This document shows positions 56,069 to 64,000 of a DNA stretch of 64,000 bases, one piece after another. Every line of letters starts with the position of its first letter. Within the stretch, counting starts at the first letter, position 1. Source of the DNA: Geminocystis sp. M7585_C2015_104 (lineage in GTDB: Bacteria; Cyanobacteriota; Cyanobacteriia; Cyanobacteriales; Cyanobacteriaceae); NCBI GenBank assembly GCA_015295805.1, contig DVEF01000079.1, positions 1-64,000 on the forward strand, read 5' to 3'. Made by a program: the position numbers and the translations under genes. Below the pieces are notes generated by a model. The model was not told where the DNA came from and ran no database searches. It worked only from the letters and a program-made list of their open reading frames with translations.

Positions 56069-57742
56069 CTAGGTAGATTCCAACAAAGCTTTGGTTTCGG
56101 AGACACCGGCTTGTTGTAATACCCGTTTTAGTTGATAGTTTAAGCCGATGACAAGGAGAATTTGTGTGAGGATGCCGCCAAGGATGCCACTGAGTGGTAG
56201 CTGATTGATGACTAGGGGGGAGAAGGGGGAAAACAACCAGACAAAGGCAACAGATGTGGGGTGGGGGGAGATTGTCATGGCTATTTGTGGAGAGAAAACA
56301 AGACTGGTTAGTAAGGCAATGGCAATGAGATTCCTTTTTCTGGTTTTTAGCATCAATATCAGCTGATAGATGGTGGCATAGGTTAGGATAACTAGGATTA
56401 TGGATAAAAAGCCGAGGAAGACTAATAGTGGCGGGTATTTACTGTATAGCCAGAAGGATGGGAGTGAGTATAGAAAGATAATAACACTATTGAGAGCAAT
56501 ACAGAGGACGGCTGGACTTTTTTCCCCCAGTATCAAATCGAAAAGGAGAATGGAAACTCCGTTTAGACCATGGTGTGGGTTTTCATGACGGAAACGACTC
56601 CAGTCTAAGAGAATTTGTCTTTGAGGGGTTGATGCCAGGGTGATAATAAGGAGATAGAGGAAATTGAAACTCAGAAAAACAGTTAATGCCTCCACCTCCT
56701 GGAAGACGTCGAAAGACTTTTGTTGTAGGGTAAAACCAAGATTGAAGAAGGCAAAACAAGCAGACATCAAGTAACTATCCCCCTTAGAAAGAATCACATC
56801 CTGGGGATTATGGAAACTACGTTCAATAGCCTGCCATACCCAGAAACTCCATACGGCATAGTGGAGTAGAATAAAGATAAAACCAAAAAGACTCTGGTGC
56901 CAAAGAGAGGTGCCATAGAATTGTAGTTGTCGGAGACTGTCTAGGGAAAGATAGCCTACAGTGTCAGGGTTAAGAAAGGTGGCATTGACAAGGTAGGGGA
57001 GAAACAACAGGGGAGAGAATAACAGCAACCAGTCAAGGGAGTTGCCAGTAAAGCCACTGGCATTCATGATAGCCAGTGTGGTGATAAAGAGAAAAAGGAG
57101 AGTAAACAGACTTATCACCCATGTTTGAAAGTTTCCCAGGTTTCTAGTGGCTAATACCCACAAGACAGCCGCCGAGTATAAGAAGAAGCAACCAGCAGCC
57201 AGGACAATATAAAAAGCTATAATCAGATGTGGGGGAATGCCTGCCTTTATGCCTGCCAATAGGTGTAGGGGCATGGCCAACAGGGTGAATATGTATACTA
57301 GAATTGGCACGCCCAGAATTTTACCCGAGATGATGGTGAAAGCCGATTGGGGTGAAAGACGAAGGAGATGAAGAGTTTGACGGCGGTTTTCCCTCTCCAT
57401 GTCGTTGGCTAGCAGATATACACCCGCCACCGGGAGAATAAAAACAATAATAACACTGAGGGTGGTGAACAAGTCTAGCCACCACAATTCTTTGATGATT
57501 TGAATGTTGCCCAGCAAGTCCGATGTGCAGGGGGAGCCACTGGTACAATAGCGACTATAATGGTACCCGTGGTGTTTCTCATTGTGGGGCAGAAGATTGA
57601 CGAAGCAGAGGTATAATAGGTATTGTCCTATTAGAGAAGCCAGGGATGTTATTAGAAGGGATTTGGGTTTAACCCTGGACTTTAATTCCCTGAATAACTG
57701 GGGGTTGAAGTCGCCGGCGAGGCTTATTACAGAGAAAAGCAT
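56069..57742 (-). CDS. ABC-2-type membrane protein (permease-like)
   Basis: 557 residues with about twelve hydrophobic segments. The early part, FNPQLFRELKSRVKPKSLLI, then VFILPVAGVYLLANDMERENRRQTLHLLRLSPQS, matches ABC-2 permeases, in which a helix pair leads to the ExxRxTxExLxxSP segment. No ATPase is encoded next to it, so it must use a partner elsewhere or have another role. A cysteine/histidine-rich loop (EKHHGYHYSRYCTSGSPCTS) lies outside the first helix pair. It is co-directional with the cytochrome b-type gene and DUF362. Confidence 0.75.
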   Translation of the reverse strand: MLFSVISLAGDFNPQLFRELKSRVKPKSLLITSLASLIGQYLLYLCFVNLLPHNEKHHGYHYSRYCTSGSPCTSDLLGNIQIIKELWWLDLFTTLSVIIVFILPVAGVYLLANDMERENRRQTLHLLRLSPQSAFTIISGKILGVPILVYIFTLLAMPLHLLAGIKAGIPPHLIIAFYIVLAAGCFFLYSAAVLWVLATRNLGNFQTWVISLFTLLFLFITTLAIMNASGFTGNSLDWLLLFSPLLFLPYLVNATFLNPDTVGYLSLDSLRQLQFYGTSLWHQSLFGFIFILLHYAVWSFWVWQAIERSFHNPQDVILSKGDSYLMSACFAFFNLGFTLQQKSFDVFQEVEALTVFLSFNFLYLLIITLASTPQRQILLDWSRFRHENPHHGLNGVSILLFDLILGEKSPAVLCIALNSVIIFLYSLPSFWLYSKYPPLLVFLGFLSIILVILTYATIYQLILMLKTRKRNLIAIALLTSLVFSPQIAMTISPHPTSVAFVWLFSPFSPLVINQLPLSGILGGILTQILLVIGLNYQLKRVLQQAGVSETKALLEST

Positions 57743-57812
57743 ACAGTTTTGGGGTCATAGTAACTGGACTTATAGAAATGATAACGTAACTAATAAGCCA
57801 TAAGTTCCAGTC

Positions 57813-58190
57813 CTATTTTCCTTCCAGAATTGCCGCGATGGTGTTTCCCAGGCTTATGGGATTAAATGGTTTGGCAATTATGCCTTTGGCGCCTGTCTTT
57901 TGCCACTCGAATTCCAGACTCGACCTTGCAGTTAAAAAAATTACAGGCGTTTCTACAATCAGGGATAATTCCCTCAGTTTTTGTAGGAATTCCTCCCCGG
58001 TGTATTCTGGCATAAGATAGTCTAAAAGGATTACATCCACCCGTTGGTTGACGAGGATGTCCACTGCTTGTTGCCAGGTGTTAGCGACGACGACATTCCA
58101 TTTCTTGGTGGTTTCCAGGGATAATTTAATCAGCCTAGTAATTTCTACCTGATCGTCTATTACCAAGACTTTAAGAGTCTTCTCACCCAT
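57813..58190 (-). CDS. Single-domain response regulator
   Basis: 125-residue receiver without output domain. The acidic pocket IDDQ, phosphoacceptor Asp in VILLDYLMPEYTG, conserved Thr in FLTARS and Lys in IAKPFNP are all present, so it can be phosphorylated. It lies 71 bases downstream of the five-domain regulator on the same strand, and the two probably belong to one phosphorelay. Confidence 0.92.
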   Translation of the reverse strand: MGEKTLKVLVIDDQVEITRLIKLSLETTKKWNVVVANTWQQAVDILVNQRVDVILLDYLMPEYTGEEFLQKLRELSLIVETPVIFLTARSSLEFEWQKTGAKGIIAKPFNPISLGNTIAAILEGK

Positions 58191-58261
58191 AGAGGGATTG
58201 GGGATGTGGTGTCAGCGGCATTATAGCATAGAGCTTTTCTAGAAACAAATACTGTTGAAAA

Positions 58262-60124
58262 TCACGACAGGTGTCGCAATTGGGCAACTATTCGGGGGTA
58301 TAATTCCACATCCATTTTGGATTTGCTGATGAAGTCGTCGCCGCCTGCTTTTATCAGTTGACTGACGAGGCTAGGGGTAAGATTGCCGGTGAGGAAAATG
58401 AAGGGGATTCTACTTAGCATAGGGTCTTTCTTTACTATTCTACAGATGTCCAACCCACTCAACTTGGGCATTTGCACATCCACAATCATTAAATCTGGTT
58501 TTATTTTCCTAATCTTGTCTAAAAACCCCTCACTATCTACCATGGCATCCACTTCCAGGGGTAAACCGCTAGTTTTAAGTTTGTAACTTAAGACATCAAC
58601 AAAACGTTTGTCGTCGTCTATAAGCAATATTTTGTGTTTCTTCTCTACCGCTTTGTTTTTTTCCAGACAGTTTTCCACCTGTTGCCATAGAGTGGGGATA
58701 GGGTTTTCCTTGCTGAGGAAGGCAGATATGGGGTAGGCTGAACAATAGAGACGATTTTCTATACTATCATCCTGGGTATAGACGACAACAGGGGTGGTGT
58801 TTTGTTTCCTTGCCAGGGTGGAAAGAATAGAGTCGTTTATTGCCTTGACATCCCCTTCAACCTTTTGCCAAAAGGTTTCTAGAATTACCACATGAAAGTT
58901 TTCACGAGTTACGTAGTCGATGGCGGTTTCAGGCGTATGGGCGAAGCGGAAATTGACATTGGGGTCTTCTACGAATAGGATGAGTTGATTAGCGATTTTT
59001 TGGTTTTCGTCGACAACCAGAATTTCGTAGGTTTGTGGCTTGGATGTAGGGGATGGGGATTGAGGGAAAGAGGTGATGGTTGTTTCAGCAGTTATATCTT
59101 GAGTGGGGAAGAGGGTAGCTTGCAGTTGGGTAAGAAGCTGGAGAATTTGACGGCTAGCCTGTGGGGTTATAGTTTCCTGGTTTGCTTTAAGGATATTCTC
59201 AATCTGTCGACAAATCTCACTAGCTTCAGTAAAACCAAGACTCCCCAGAAAGCCGACTAGGTTGTGGGTAATCCTGATGGCTTCTTGATGGGAAAGATGG
59301 GGATGTTTGCCTTGGATGTAGAGGGAAAGAGTTTGACAGTCTTGGATGACATCTTGTTGGTGTTGTAACCACAACTGTTGGATTGCCAAACCTAGTTTTT
59401 GTTGGGAGTTATCATTGGTGTTGTTATCTTGTTTTTCTTCTGGGGGAGAAGGTTTAAGACGATAGCCTACGCCATATACTGTTTGGATAAAATCCCTATC
59501 CAACCCCGCCTGTTGTAATTTTTTCCGTAGGGACTTAATATGGGATCTGAGGGTAGTGGCAGTGGGGGTGGCGTCTATTTCCCAGAGTTCGTTTATTATT
59601 TTATCTTGTTCTAGTATTTGTCGGGGGTGTTCCAGGAACAACTTCAAAATATGATATTCTGTGCGGGTTAAAGTCAACTCCTCCTCCCCAAATTTTACTG
59701 TCCTGGTGGCCGGGTCCAATTTCAGTTTTCCATATGTTAAAATCTCACCCTGGGGCTTACTTTTTTTATTCCTCCTAACCAACGCTTTTACCCTTAAAAT
59801 TAACTCTTGAAAGTCGAAAGGCTTGAGTAGATAATCATCTGCGCCAGCTTCAAATGCCTTTATTTTATCTTTTTTGTTGTTTAAGGCGGTAATTAGCAAA
59901 ATGCCCACTTCTATTTCATTCCTCCTCAACTCTCTACAGACATCGATGCCATTTTTTTCTGGCAACAAGACATCCAGAATGACAACATCATAATCCTTTT
60001 TTTTTACCGTATCCAAAACACTCCCCCCTTCTTCCAACACATCAACTACTTCCGCCTCCGGGAGTAAACAGTCTCTTATTATTTTGCTTAAACGGATATC
60101 ATCTTCCACCAGTAATATCCTCAT
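58262..60124 (-). CDS. Multi-domain response regulator REC-wHTH-HPt-REC-REC
   Basis: 620 residues. REC1 (1-118) has phosphoacceptor Asp51. An OmpR/PhoB winged helix (about 128-225) ends VYGVGYRL. An HPt domain (about 245-340) has His287 in RITHNLVGFLGSLGF. REC2 (about 365-485) has Glu416 in place of Asp and is probably fixed in one state. REC3 (about 497-620) has Asp549 in IVDVQMPKLSG and Lys in FISKSK. Phosphate could thus pass within one protein. Its likely partners are the single-domain regulator downstream and an unlinked kinase. Start at the ATG at 60124. Confidence 0.93.
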   Translation of the reverse strand: MRILLVEDDIRLSKIIRDCLLPEAEVVDVLEEGGSVLDTVKKKDYDVVILDVLLPEKNGIDVCRELRRNEIEVGILLITALNNKKDKIKAFEAGADDYLLKPFDFQELILRVKALVRRNKKSKPQGEILTYGKLKLDPATRTVKFGEEELTLTRTEYHILKLFLEHPRQILEQDKIINELWEIDATPTATTLRSHIKSLRKKLQQAGLDRDFIQTVYGVGYRLKPSPPEEKQDNNTNDNSQQKLGLAIQQLWLQHQQDVIQDCQTLSLYIQGKHPHLSHQEAIRITHNLVGFLGSLGFTEASEICRQIENILKANQETITPQASRQILQLLTQLQATLFPTQDITAETTITSFPQSPSPTSKPQTYEILVVDENQKIANQLILFVEDPNVNFRFAHTPETAIDYVTRENFHVVILETFWQKVEGDVKAINDSILSTLARKQNTTPVVVYTQDDSIENRLYCSAYPISAFLSKENPIPTLWQQVENCLEKNKAVEKKHKILLIDDDKRFVDVLSYKLKTSGLPLEVDAMVDSEGFLDKIRKIKPDLMIVDVQMPKLSGLDICRIVKKDPMLSRIPFIFLTGNLTPSLVSQLIKAGGDDFISKSKMDVELYPRIVAQLRHLS

Positions 60125-60180
60125 GAAACACTACCACTCCCCCTTTCTTTTTAGTTCAACCTTATGTTTTCATTGTAACA

Positions 60181-60240
60181 AGGGGACGAGGGATAGGATA
60201 AAGAGATAGGGGATGGTATTTAGGGGATAGGGGATAAGTG
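60181..60240. repeat. G-rich short tandem repeat
   Basis: Degenerate units such as GGGATAG, GGGGATA and AGGGATA occur in a row. On the opposite strand they match the C-rich repeats near 13765-13800 and 42215-42268. Confidence 0.55.
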
Positions 60241-60251
60241 GTAGACACTTG

Positions 60252-61187
60252 TTAGGCATAGGCATACACCAGGAGACGGTTGTGGCAGCATTCAGACTCC
60301 AGGGGGTTGTAAATGACATCTTCAAAGTTATTAATAACATGAGAACAAAGTTTAAAATAGTTTTTAACCCACATCCTATACCATTGGATTTGAAAGTCAT
60401 CTAGATATTGGTTTTTATTCCCATTCACGGCTATATTGCCTTTCTCGTCAATAGTAAATTGCTTACACCAATTGACATCTGGTTGGCTAGCCTTCCAGTA
60501 TTTGGCAACCAATCCCATCCCCAGATAACGTTGACTATGTTTGCTGATGTGGTTAAGGATGTCAAGCAAGTCTGCCAGGGTAATGTCATTGCGTTGGAGG
60601 AATACCATTTTCCTCTGCTGGGGGTCAAAATTTTGGGGGAAAAGGGTTTTACTATTATACTGGGCATTATAGAAACATGCCATCTCGAATTCAGTAGCCA
60701 CTAGACTAGCATCACAGAGATTGGCTTCTGCCAGGTTAGCATCAGTCAGATTGGCGCCGGTGAGGAAAGCTTGTTGGAAGATTGCGTGTTTCAGGTTAGC
60801 TCCTTTCAGATTAGCATTATTTAGGGCAGCCTGGGTGAAGTCAGCATGGCTGAGATAGGCCTTTTCCAGGTTAGCGGAATTTAAATGGCAGTTTTGGAAT
60901 TTGGCATTTCTTGCGTGGATGCCTGCCAGGTTAGCCTTGTTTAATTGGCTATAACTCAAATCGGCATTGTCTAGGATGGCATTGGTTAAATCAGCCCCTT
61001 TTAGGTTAGCACATTTAAGATTGCAACCAGTCAAATCCGCCCCACTGAGATTGGCATTTTCCAAGTCGGCAAAGGTTAAGTCACTATTTCTTAGACAGGC
61101 ATTGGCCAGGTTGATGCCTTTCAAGTCTGCCTTAACCAGATTTTGATTTTGTAGCTGTTTATGGGGTTTGAAGAGGATTTTTTCCAT
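60252..61187 (-). CDS. Pentapeptide-repeat protein
   Basis: 311 residues. From residue 17 to about 170 runs a long array of A(D/N)LxX pentapeptides (for example ADLENANLSGADLTGCNLK, ANLKGADLTNAILDNADLSY), forming a right-handed quadrilateral beta-helix of about eight coils. The C-terminal 130 residues are a separate alpha-helical region (NDITLADLLDILNHISKHSQ) without known family. No membrane segment or signal peptide. Function is unknown; the class is very abundant in cyanobacteria. Confidence 0.92.
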   Translation of the reverse strand: MEKILFKPHKQLQNQNLVKADLKGINLANACLRNSDLTFADLENANLSGADLTGCNLKCANLKGADLTNAILDNADLSYSQLNKANLAGIHARNAKFQNCHLNSANLEKAYLSHADFTQAALNNANLKGANLKHAIFQQAFLTGANLTDANLAEANLCDASLVATEFEMACFYNAQYNSKTLFPQNFDPQQRKMVFLQRNDITLADLLDILNHISKHSQRYLGMGLVAKYWKASQPDVNWCKQFTIDEKGNIAVNGNKNQYLDDFQIQWYRMWVKNYFKLCSHVINNFEDVIYNPLESECCHNRLLVYAYA

Positions 61188-61505
61188 GACTTTTACCTCC
61201 CTTTTGTTTGTTTCCTGAATACAAAGCTAAAGGGCAATTGTGGAGAAATTGTGGAGATTTCTTTTCCATGAACTGTAGTTCACGAAACTTCATTTTAGTT
61301 AAAATTACGGGGGAACTTTTGTATGCTAGGCTACCAATACTTGGTCACCCTTTTCACACACTATACTCAAAAGGAGTGGGTAAAGAAATTAAAAACTTCT
61401 AATGGAAAGAGTAAGTAATTTTTCTCAGTCAAAACTAGGAGAGAGGGGTAGGGTTTTCCCTATAATAGGAAGGGGGTTAACCGGCAATGTTTAGAAGGTG
61501 AAACT
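61188..61505. other. Spacer with an operator-like palindrome
   Basis: Divergent 318-base spacer between the pentapeptide gene and the CAP-domain gene. Apart from the palindrome at 61269 and a direct repeat TTGTGGAGA near 61238, I see no gene. A 64-codon plus frame (61208-61402) has no support. Confidence 0.5.
61269..61282. promoter_or_regulatory. GAAC-N4-GTTC palindrome, possible LexA-like operator
   Basis: TGAACTGTAGTTCA is a perfect seven-by-seven inverted repeat in a divergent spacer. GAAC-N4-GTTC is the core of the Gram-positive LexA box, and cyanobacterial LexA boxes are related. Which gene it would control, and whether LexA binds, is not known. Confidence 0.3.
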
Positions 61506-62003
61506 ATGGAAAAAGTGTGGAGGAAAACCGGTTTAGCCGTAGGTTTAGTGGGTTTAGGAGTTTCTTTCTTGACGGCTGGGGGGGTAACTGTAGCGCAAAA
61601 AACAAACAATTGGGGGGAGATTGTCGCTTTGGAAAATGAAGTTTATTTTCGGGTAAATCAGTATCGTCAATCACAGAATTTGCCCCCTCTAAAAAGAGAT
61701 AGACGTATAGATGTGGCTGCAAGACAACACAGTGAAAATATGGCCAATAAAATAGTTAGTTTCAGCCATGATGGGTTTGAACAAAGAGTACATAGTACAA
61801 GGATAAAATATCGCAGGGCAGCGGAGAATATAGCTTACAATTGGAACGTGCCTTCCCCGGCTACTGAAGCGGTAATGGGGTGGATCAATAGTCCATCTCA
61901 TCATAGGAATATGACGGGAAATTTTAACCTAACGGGGGTCGGTGTTGCCAAAAATGCCAGGGGAGAGTACTATTTTACCCAGATATTCATTTTGACAAGA
62001 TAA
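61506..62003 (+). CDS. Secreted CAP/SCP-domain protein
   Basis: 165 residues. Signal peptide MEKVWRKTGLAVGLVGLGVS, cleaved probably after VTVA. The CAP domain follows: ALENEVYFRVNQYRQSQNLP, ARQHSENMANKI (conserved His), AENIAYN, VMGWINSPSHHRNMTG and FNLTGVGVAKN with YYFTQIFI at the end. Four family motifs are all present at standard spacing. Function of bacterial CAP proteins is mostly unknown; an extracytoplasmic binding role is likely. The ribosome binding site is AAGGTG before the ATG. Confidence 0.93.
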   Translation: MEKVWRKTGLAVGLVGLGVSFLTAGGVTVAQKTNNWGEIVALENEVYFRVNQYRQSQNLPPLKRDRRIDVAARQHSENMANKIVSFSHDGFEQRVHSTRIKYRRAAENIAYNWNVPSPATEAVMGWINSPSHHRNMTGNFNLTGVGVAKNARGEYYFTQIFILTR

Positions 62004-62051
62004 GCCGCCCACCACCAAAAAACAACCAAACAACAGTCAACAGTAGTAGTG

Positions 62052-62741
62052 TTAGTCTGTTAATCCCTCTTTCAAGGCAAAACGCACTAATTCTGTACGA
62101 CTGGTAGTACCGGTCTTACTGAATAGACGACTAACATATTTTTCCACATTGCGGACACTGGTGTTAAGGGCTTTGGCTATTTCTTTATTCATCATTCCTT
62201 TAGCCACCAAGTCTAAAACACTCTTCTCTCTTGGTGTCAACTCTATTTTCACTTCTGATTCCCTCTTGGGGAGGTTAGTTGTTAATTTCTCTTTGATGTC
62301 CTTAACATCTCTTAACAATTCCTCTATTTGAAGACTACTCCCCTGGGAGGCTTCCAAATCCCGCTTCTTAGCCAACAGATTAGCCACAATAGCCTCTAAC
62401 TCCTCTGGATCAAAGGGTTTAGGCAAATAGGCGTCACATCCTGCCATATACCCTTCAATCCTATCACTAGTCATGCCCTTGGCTGTGAGAAACACCACAG
62501 GGAGGTGACGGTAGCGACTGTCACTGCGTAACTGTGTGAGAAATTGGAGGCCATTAACCCCCGGCATCATTATATCAGAAATAATCAAATCGGGGGTGTT
62601 CTGTTTAATTTTTTCCCATGCCTCTTCTGCATTGCTAGCCACATCCACCTCCCAATTGTCATGGCAACCAAGATAGGCTTGTACAGATTCTCTAATCCCT
62701 GGATCATCATCCACCAGTAAAATTTTTTCCACATCAGTCAT
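62052..62741 (-). CDS. NarL-type response regulator Rre1/Ycf29-like
   Basis: 229 residues from the ATG at 62741; seven extra codons are possible upstream. The receiver has the acidic pocket VDDDPGIRESVQAYL, Asp in LIISDIMMPGVNG, Thr in VVFLTAKG and Lys in LPKPFDPEEL. The LuxR-type domain has LTPREKSVLDLVAKGMMNKE and NTSVRNVEKYVSRLFSKTGT. The combination matches cyanobacterial Rre1 (Slr1783, Ycf29), which with Hik34/Hik2-type kinases controls heat, salt and other stress genes. Assignment to Rre1 is by remembered sequence pattern. Confidence 0.88.
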   Translation of the reverse strand: MTDVEKILLVDDDPGIRESVQAYLGCHDNWEVDVASNAEEAWEKIKQNTPDLIISDIMMPGVNGLQFLTQLRSDSRYRHLPVVFLTAKGMTSDRIEGYMAGCDAYLPKPFDPEELEAIVANLLAKKRDLEASQGSSLQIEELLRDVKDIKEKLTTNLPKRESEVKIELTPREKSVLDLVAKGMMNKEIAKALNTSVRNVEKYVSRLFSKTGTTSRTELVRFALKEGLTD

Positions 62742-62934
62742 GGTATCTTTTTCAGACAACATTTTTTTCAGACAACGGAGACTCCCATCCAGACTCCTAT
62801 TTTACTACACCCTGGCCGGGCTAGTATTAATTCCCTGGATTAGAGGTAAAAAAAACAGTCTCCAGAGGTTGGGGTAAGTTTACCTAAAACCGGCTGATGC
62901 TAGTCTTAATATTTTTCAGAACTTATCATTATTA

Positions 62935-63129
62935 TCAGTCAAATTTTGCTTCAATTCCACTGAATTTTCCGGGGCAAAAAGGTGCGTTATTCGAATAGCA
63001 TTGTAGAGGCATTCTTCCAACTACCCGGTTTAAAGGCAAATAGACTTCGGGTTGAGGAGAATTAACAGTATTTGCCACTTCCTCATTTACCACCTCTTCA
63101 GAGGGAAAAAACATAACAATTACTAACAC
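62935..63129 (-). CDS. Doubtful 64-codon frame
   Basis: Reads MLVIVMFFPSEEVVNEEVAN and later VVGRMPLQCYSNNAPFCPGK. It has two cysteines and no family I know. It lies downstream, on the minus strand, of the Fur-like motif at 63176, with no good ribosome binding site. It may be a small iron-regulated protein or chance. Confidence 0.2.
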   Translation of the reverse strand: MLVIVMFFPSEEVVNEEVANTVNSPQPEVYLPLNRVVGRMPLQCYSNNAPFCPGKFSGIEAKFD

Positions 63130-63175
63130 TTAAAAGCCTGCTGGGCCTGTAAGGCATAAGGGTATTGTGGAATGG

Positions 63176-63194
63176 TTGTATGAGAATCATTTTA
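63176..63194. promoter_or_regulatory. Second Fur-box-like motif (weaker)
   Basis: The core ATGAGAATCATT equals that of the site at 23530, but only about 12 of 19 positions match the Fur consensus. It lies between a minus frame (62935-63129) and a plus micro-ORF (63274-63369), either of which might be controlled. Confidence 0.35.
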
Positions 63195-63273
63195 ATAACA
63201 AGTCAGGGGGGTTGCTATAGTTTATGTTAAATAATTTTCCCTTCTGGATACCTGCGGCGTATTTAGATTAATA

Positions 63274-63369
63274 ATGGCTGGAAATCTTGCTTTGCCAGAT
63301 TTTGCTGAAGCGGGGATGAGTGTCTACTGCCCATTAGATCTACCAGCCTTTCAGTGTCGTTTTTTGTGA
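63274..63369 (+). CDS. Possible 31-residue peptide
   Basis: Reads MAGNLALPDFAEAGMSVYCP and ends FQCRFL. It lies 80 bases after the Fur-like motif, with TATAGT near 63216 as a possible -10. No ribosome binding site or known family; recorded because an equally placed micro-ORF follows the stronger Fur-like box at 23530. Confidence 0.2.
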   Translation: MAGNLALPDFAEAGMSVYCPLDLPAFQCRFL

Positions 63370-63672
63370 CTGTATATTGAGTTGTTTAGCTCTAAACACA
63401 ACAATAAACAACTATATTCATAGTTTTTGTTTATATAATTATACTCGTATTAATTTTATCCCCCGTAAGTTACCAACTTATGTTTAACTTTTATATTCCT
63501 CTGCCTGGCAAACATTTCCGGCTTCACCTCAAATTGGCTGTAAATTTAATATCAATCATCCCATCCGTCAATAGAATTTGAAAGGAAAGATTTTGAGAAA
63601 AAGAGGGTACTATAAGCCTTTATGTAGTCCGGCTTTTAGGTTTCTCCTCAGAAGAGCATAGATAGCAAGTGT

Positions 63673-64000
63673 TTAATTTTGTAGGAGAAAGGAGGTTTTA
63701 TGAACAAACCGGCTGAGGAAGTCCTGATTTTTTAGACTGGCAAAAACTTCCTGCATTTTTTCCTGAATTTTTTGAAGATTAAACTCCTGGGAGTTGGTTT
63801 CAGAATTGTTTTGATAGTATTCCACTATAGTCAAACCACAAACACGGGTGAGATAGGCTGCACTCACGCCCTGAATTATTCCTGTGGCAACAAGAGTTGC
63901 GATATTAGTTTTTAGGATGTGAGTGATTAACTGACTGGAGAATTCGACTATGCCCAGTTTCAACATCAAATCTACCACCCTGACAGCAATTTGTCTAGCC
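63673..64000 (-). CDS. DUF697-like membrane GTPase-associated protein (N-terminus beyond the window)
   Basis: The frame is open to the window edge, beginning ARQIAVRVVDLMLKLGIVEF, then NIATLVATGIIQGVSAAYLT and RVCGLTIVEYYQ. It ends in a charged helical tail. These hydrophobic segments match the C-terminal DUF697-type domain of cyanobacterial membrane GTPases, and the same type of region closes the GTPase at 50422-51855. The G domain, if any, lies to the right of 64000. Confidence 0.75.
   Translation of the reverse strand, partial: ARQIAVRVVDLMLKLGIVEFSSQLITHILKTNIATLVATGIIQGVSAAYLTRVCGLTIVEYYQNNSETNSQEFNLQKIQEKMQEVFASLKNQDFLSRFVHKTSFLLQN

Larger units (their letters stand above)
62763..63672. 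other. Spacer with a Fur-like motif and micro-ORFs
   Basis: About 900 bases without a confident gene. It contains a Fur-box-like motif (63176-63194), a 31-codon plus frame (63274-63369) and a 64-codon minus frame (62935-63129). The part from 63380 to 63670 is A/T-rich, with inverted T/A runs, and shows nothing else. Confidence 0.5.

Noticed and set aside
61208-61402. 64-codon plus frame before the CAP-domain gene
   Set aside because: No family, weak start and crosses operator-like sequence.
1-64000. CRISPR array, rRNA genes or riboswitches
   Set aside because: No regularly spaced direct repeats, no rRNA sequence and no riboswitch core was recognised by reading.

Overview
The window is cyanobacterial chromosome. 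It carries psbO (photosystem II oxygen-evolving subunit), nblA (phycobilisome degradation), accD, an NtcA-type nitrate assimilation operon, an Rre1/Ycf29-like regulator, PEP-CTERM and pentapeptide-repeat proteins, and several large two-component proteins. I cannot assign a genus. The HIP1 octamer (GCGATCGC), frequent in many cyanobacteria, was seen only once, in moeA.

Layout. 1-12.5 kb is a nitrate assimilation block. moaA (cut by the left edge) and moeA run leftward. Rightward, behind a textbook NtcA promoter (2986-3027), lie nirA-nrtA-nrtB-nrtC-nrtD-narB-narM. Together they supply nitrate uptake, nitrate and nitrite reductases, a nitrate reductase maturation factor and two molybdenum cofactor enzymes. 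This block looks richer in G+C than the rest. Its right end lies about 60 bp from a glycosyltransferase gene broken near its 3' end, which is followed by a probable IS630-type transposase remnant. I read this as a possible acquisition or rearrangement boundary. 13.8-20.3 kb holds a NYN/LOTUS RNase-like protein, an alpha/beta hydrolase, a GAF-containing hybrid kinase and an IscA/SufA-type protein. 20.5-24 kb holds a PEP-CTERM protein with a decayed second copy of its tail, an aspartoacylase-family protein, a Fur-box-like site and a fossil of the rpaB regulator. 24-36 kb has an EF-G paralogue, a copper-type P-ATPase with many frameshifts, a sulfide:quinone oxidoreductase, and a GmrSD-like restriction gene next to its own decayed duplicate. 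36-47.7 kb is mostly housekeeping: anmK, psbO, accD, a frameshifted glycosyltransferase-TPR gene, an unexpected class I lysyl-tRNA synthetase, rpmG and rpsR. 47.8-54.3 kb has tRNA-Arg(CCG), tRNA-His(GTG), transposase debris, a phage-type lysozyme, a GTPase, nblA and bioY. 54.3-64 kb has a DUF362 protein, membrane proteins, and response regulators including one with REC-wHTH-HPt-REC-REC architecture.

Two themes stand out. The first is nitrogen control: a canonical NtcA promoter drives nitrate assimilation, and a second consensus NtcA site lies upstream of nblA. The second is decay: at least eight broken or fossil genes lie among intact housekeeping genes. No rRNA, CRISPR array or complete insertion sequence was found. 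I see no convincing wholly new multi-gene system. The best leads are the island boundary, the class I LysRS, the duplicated GmrSD locus, the five-domain regulator, the GAF kinase and the Fur-box-like/micro-ORF loci.
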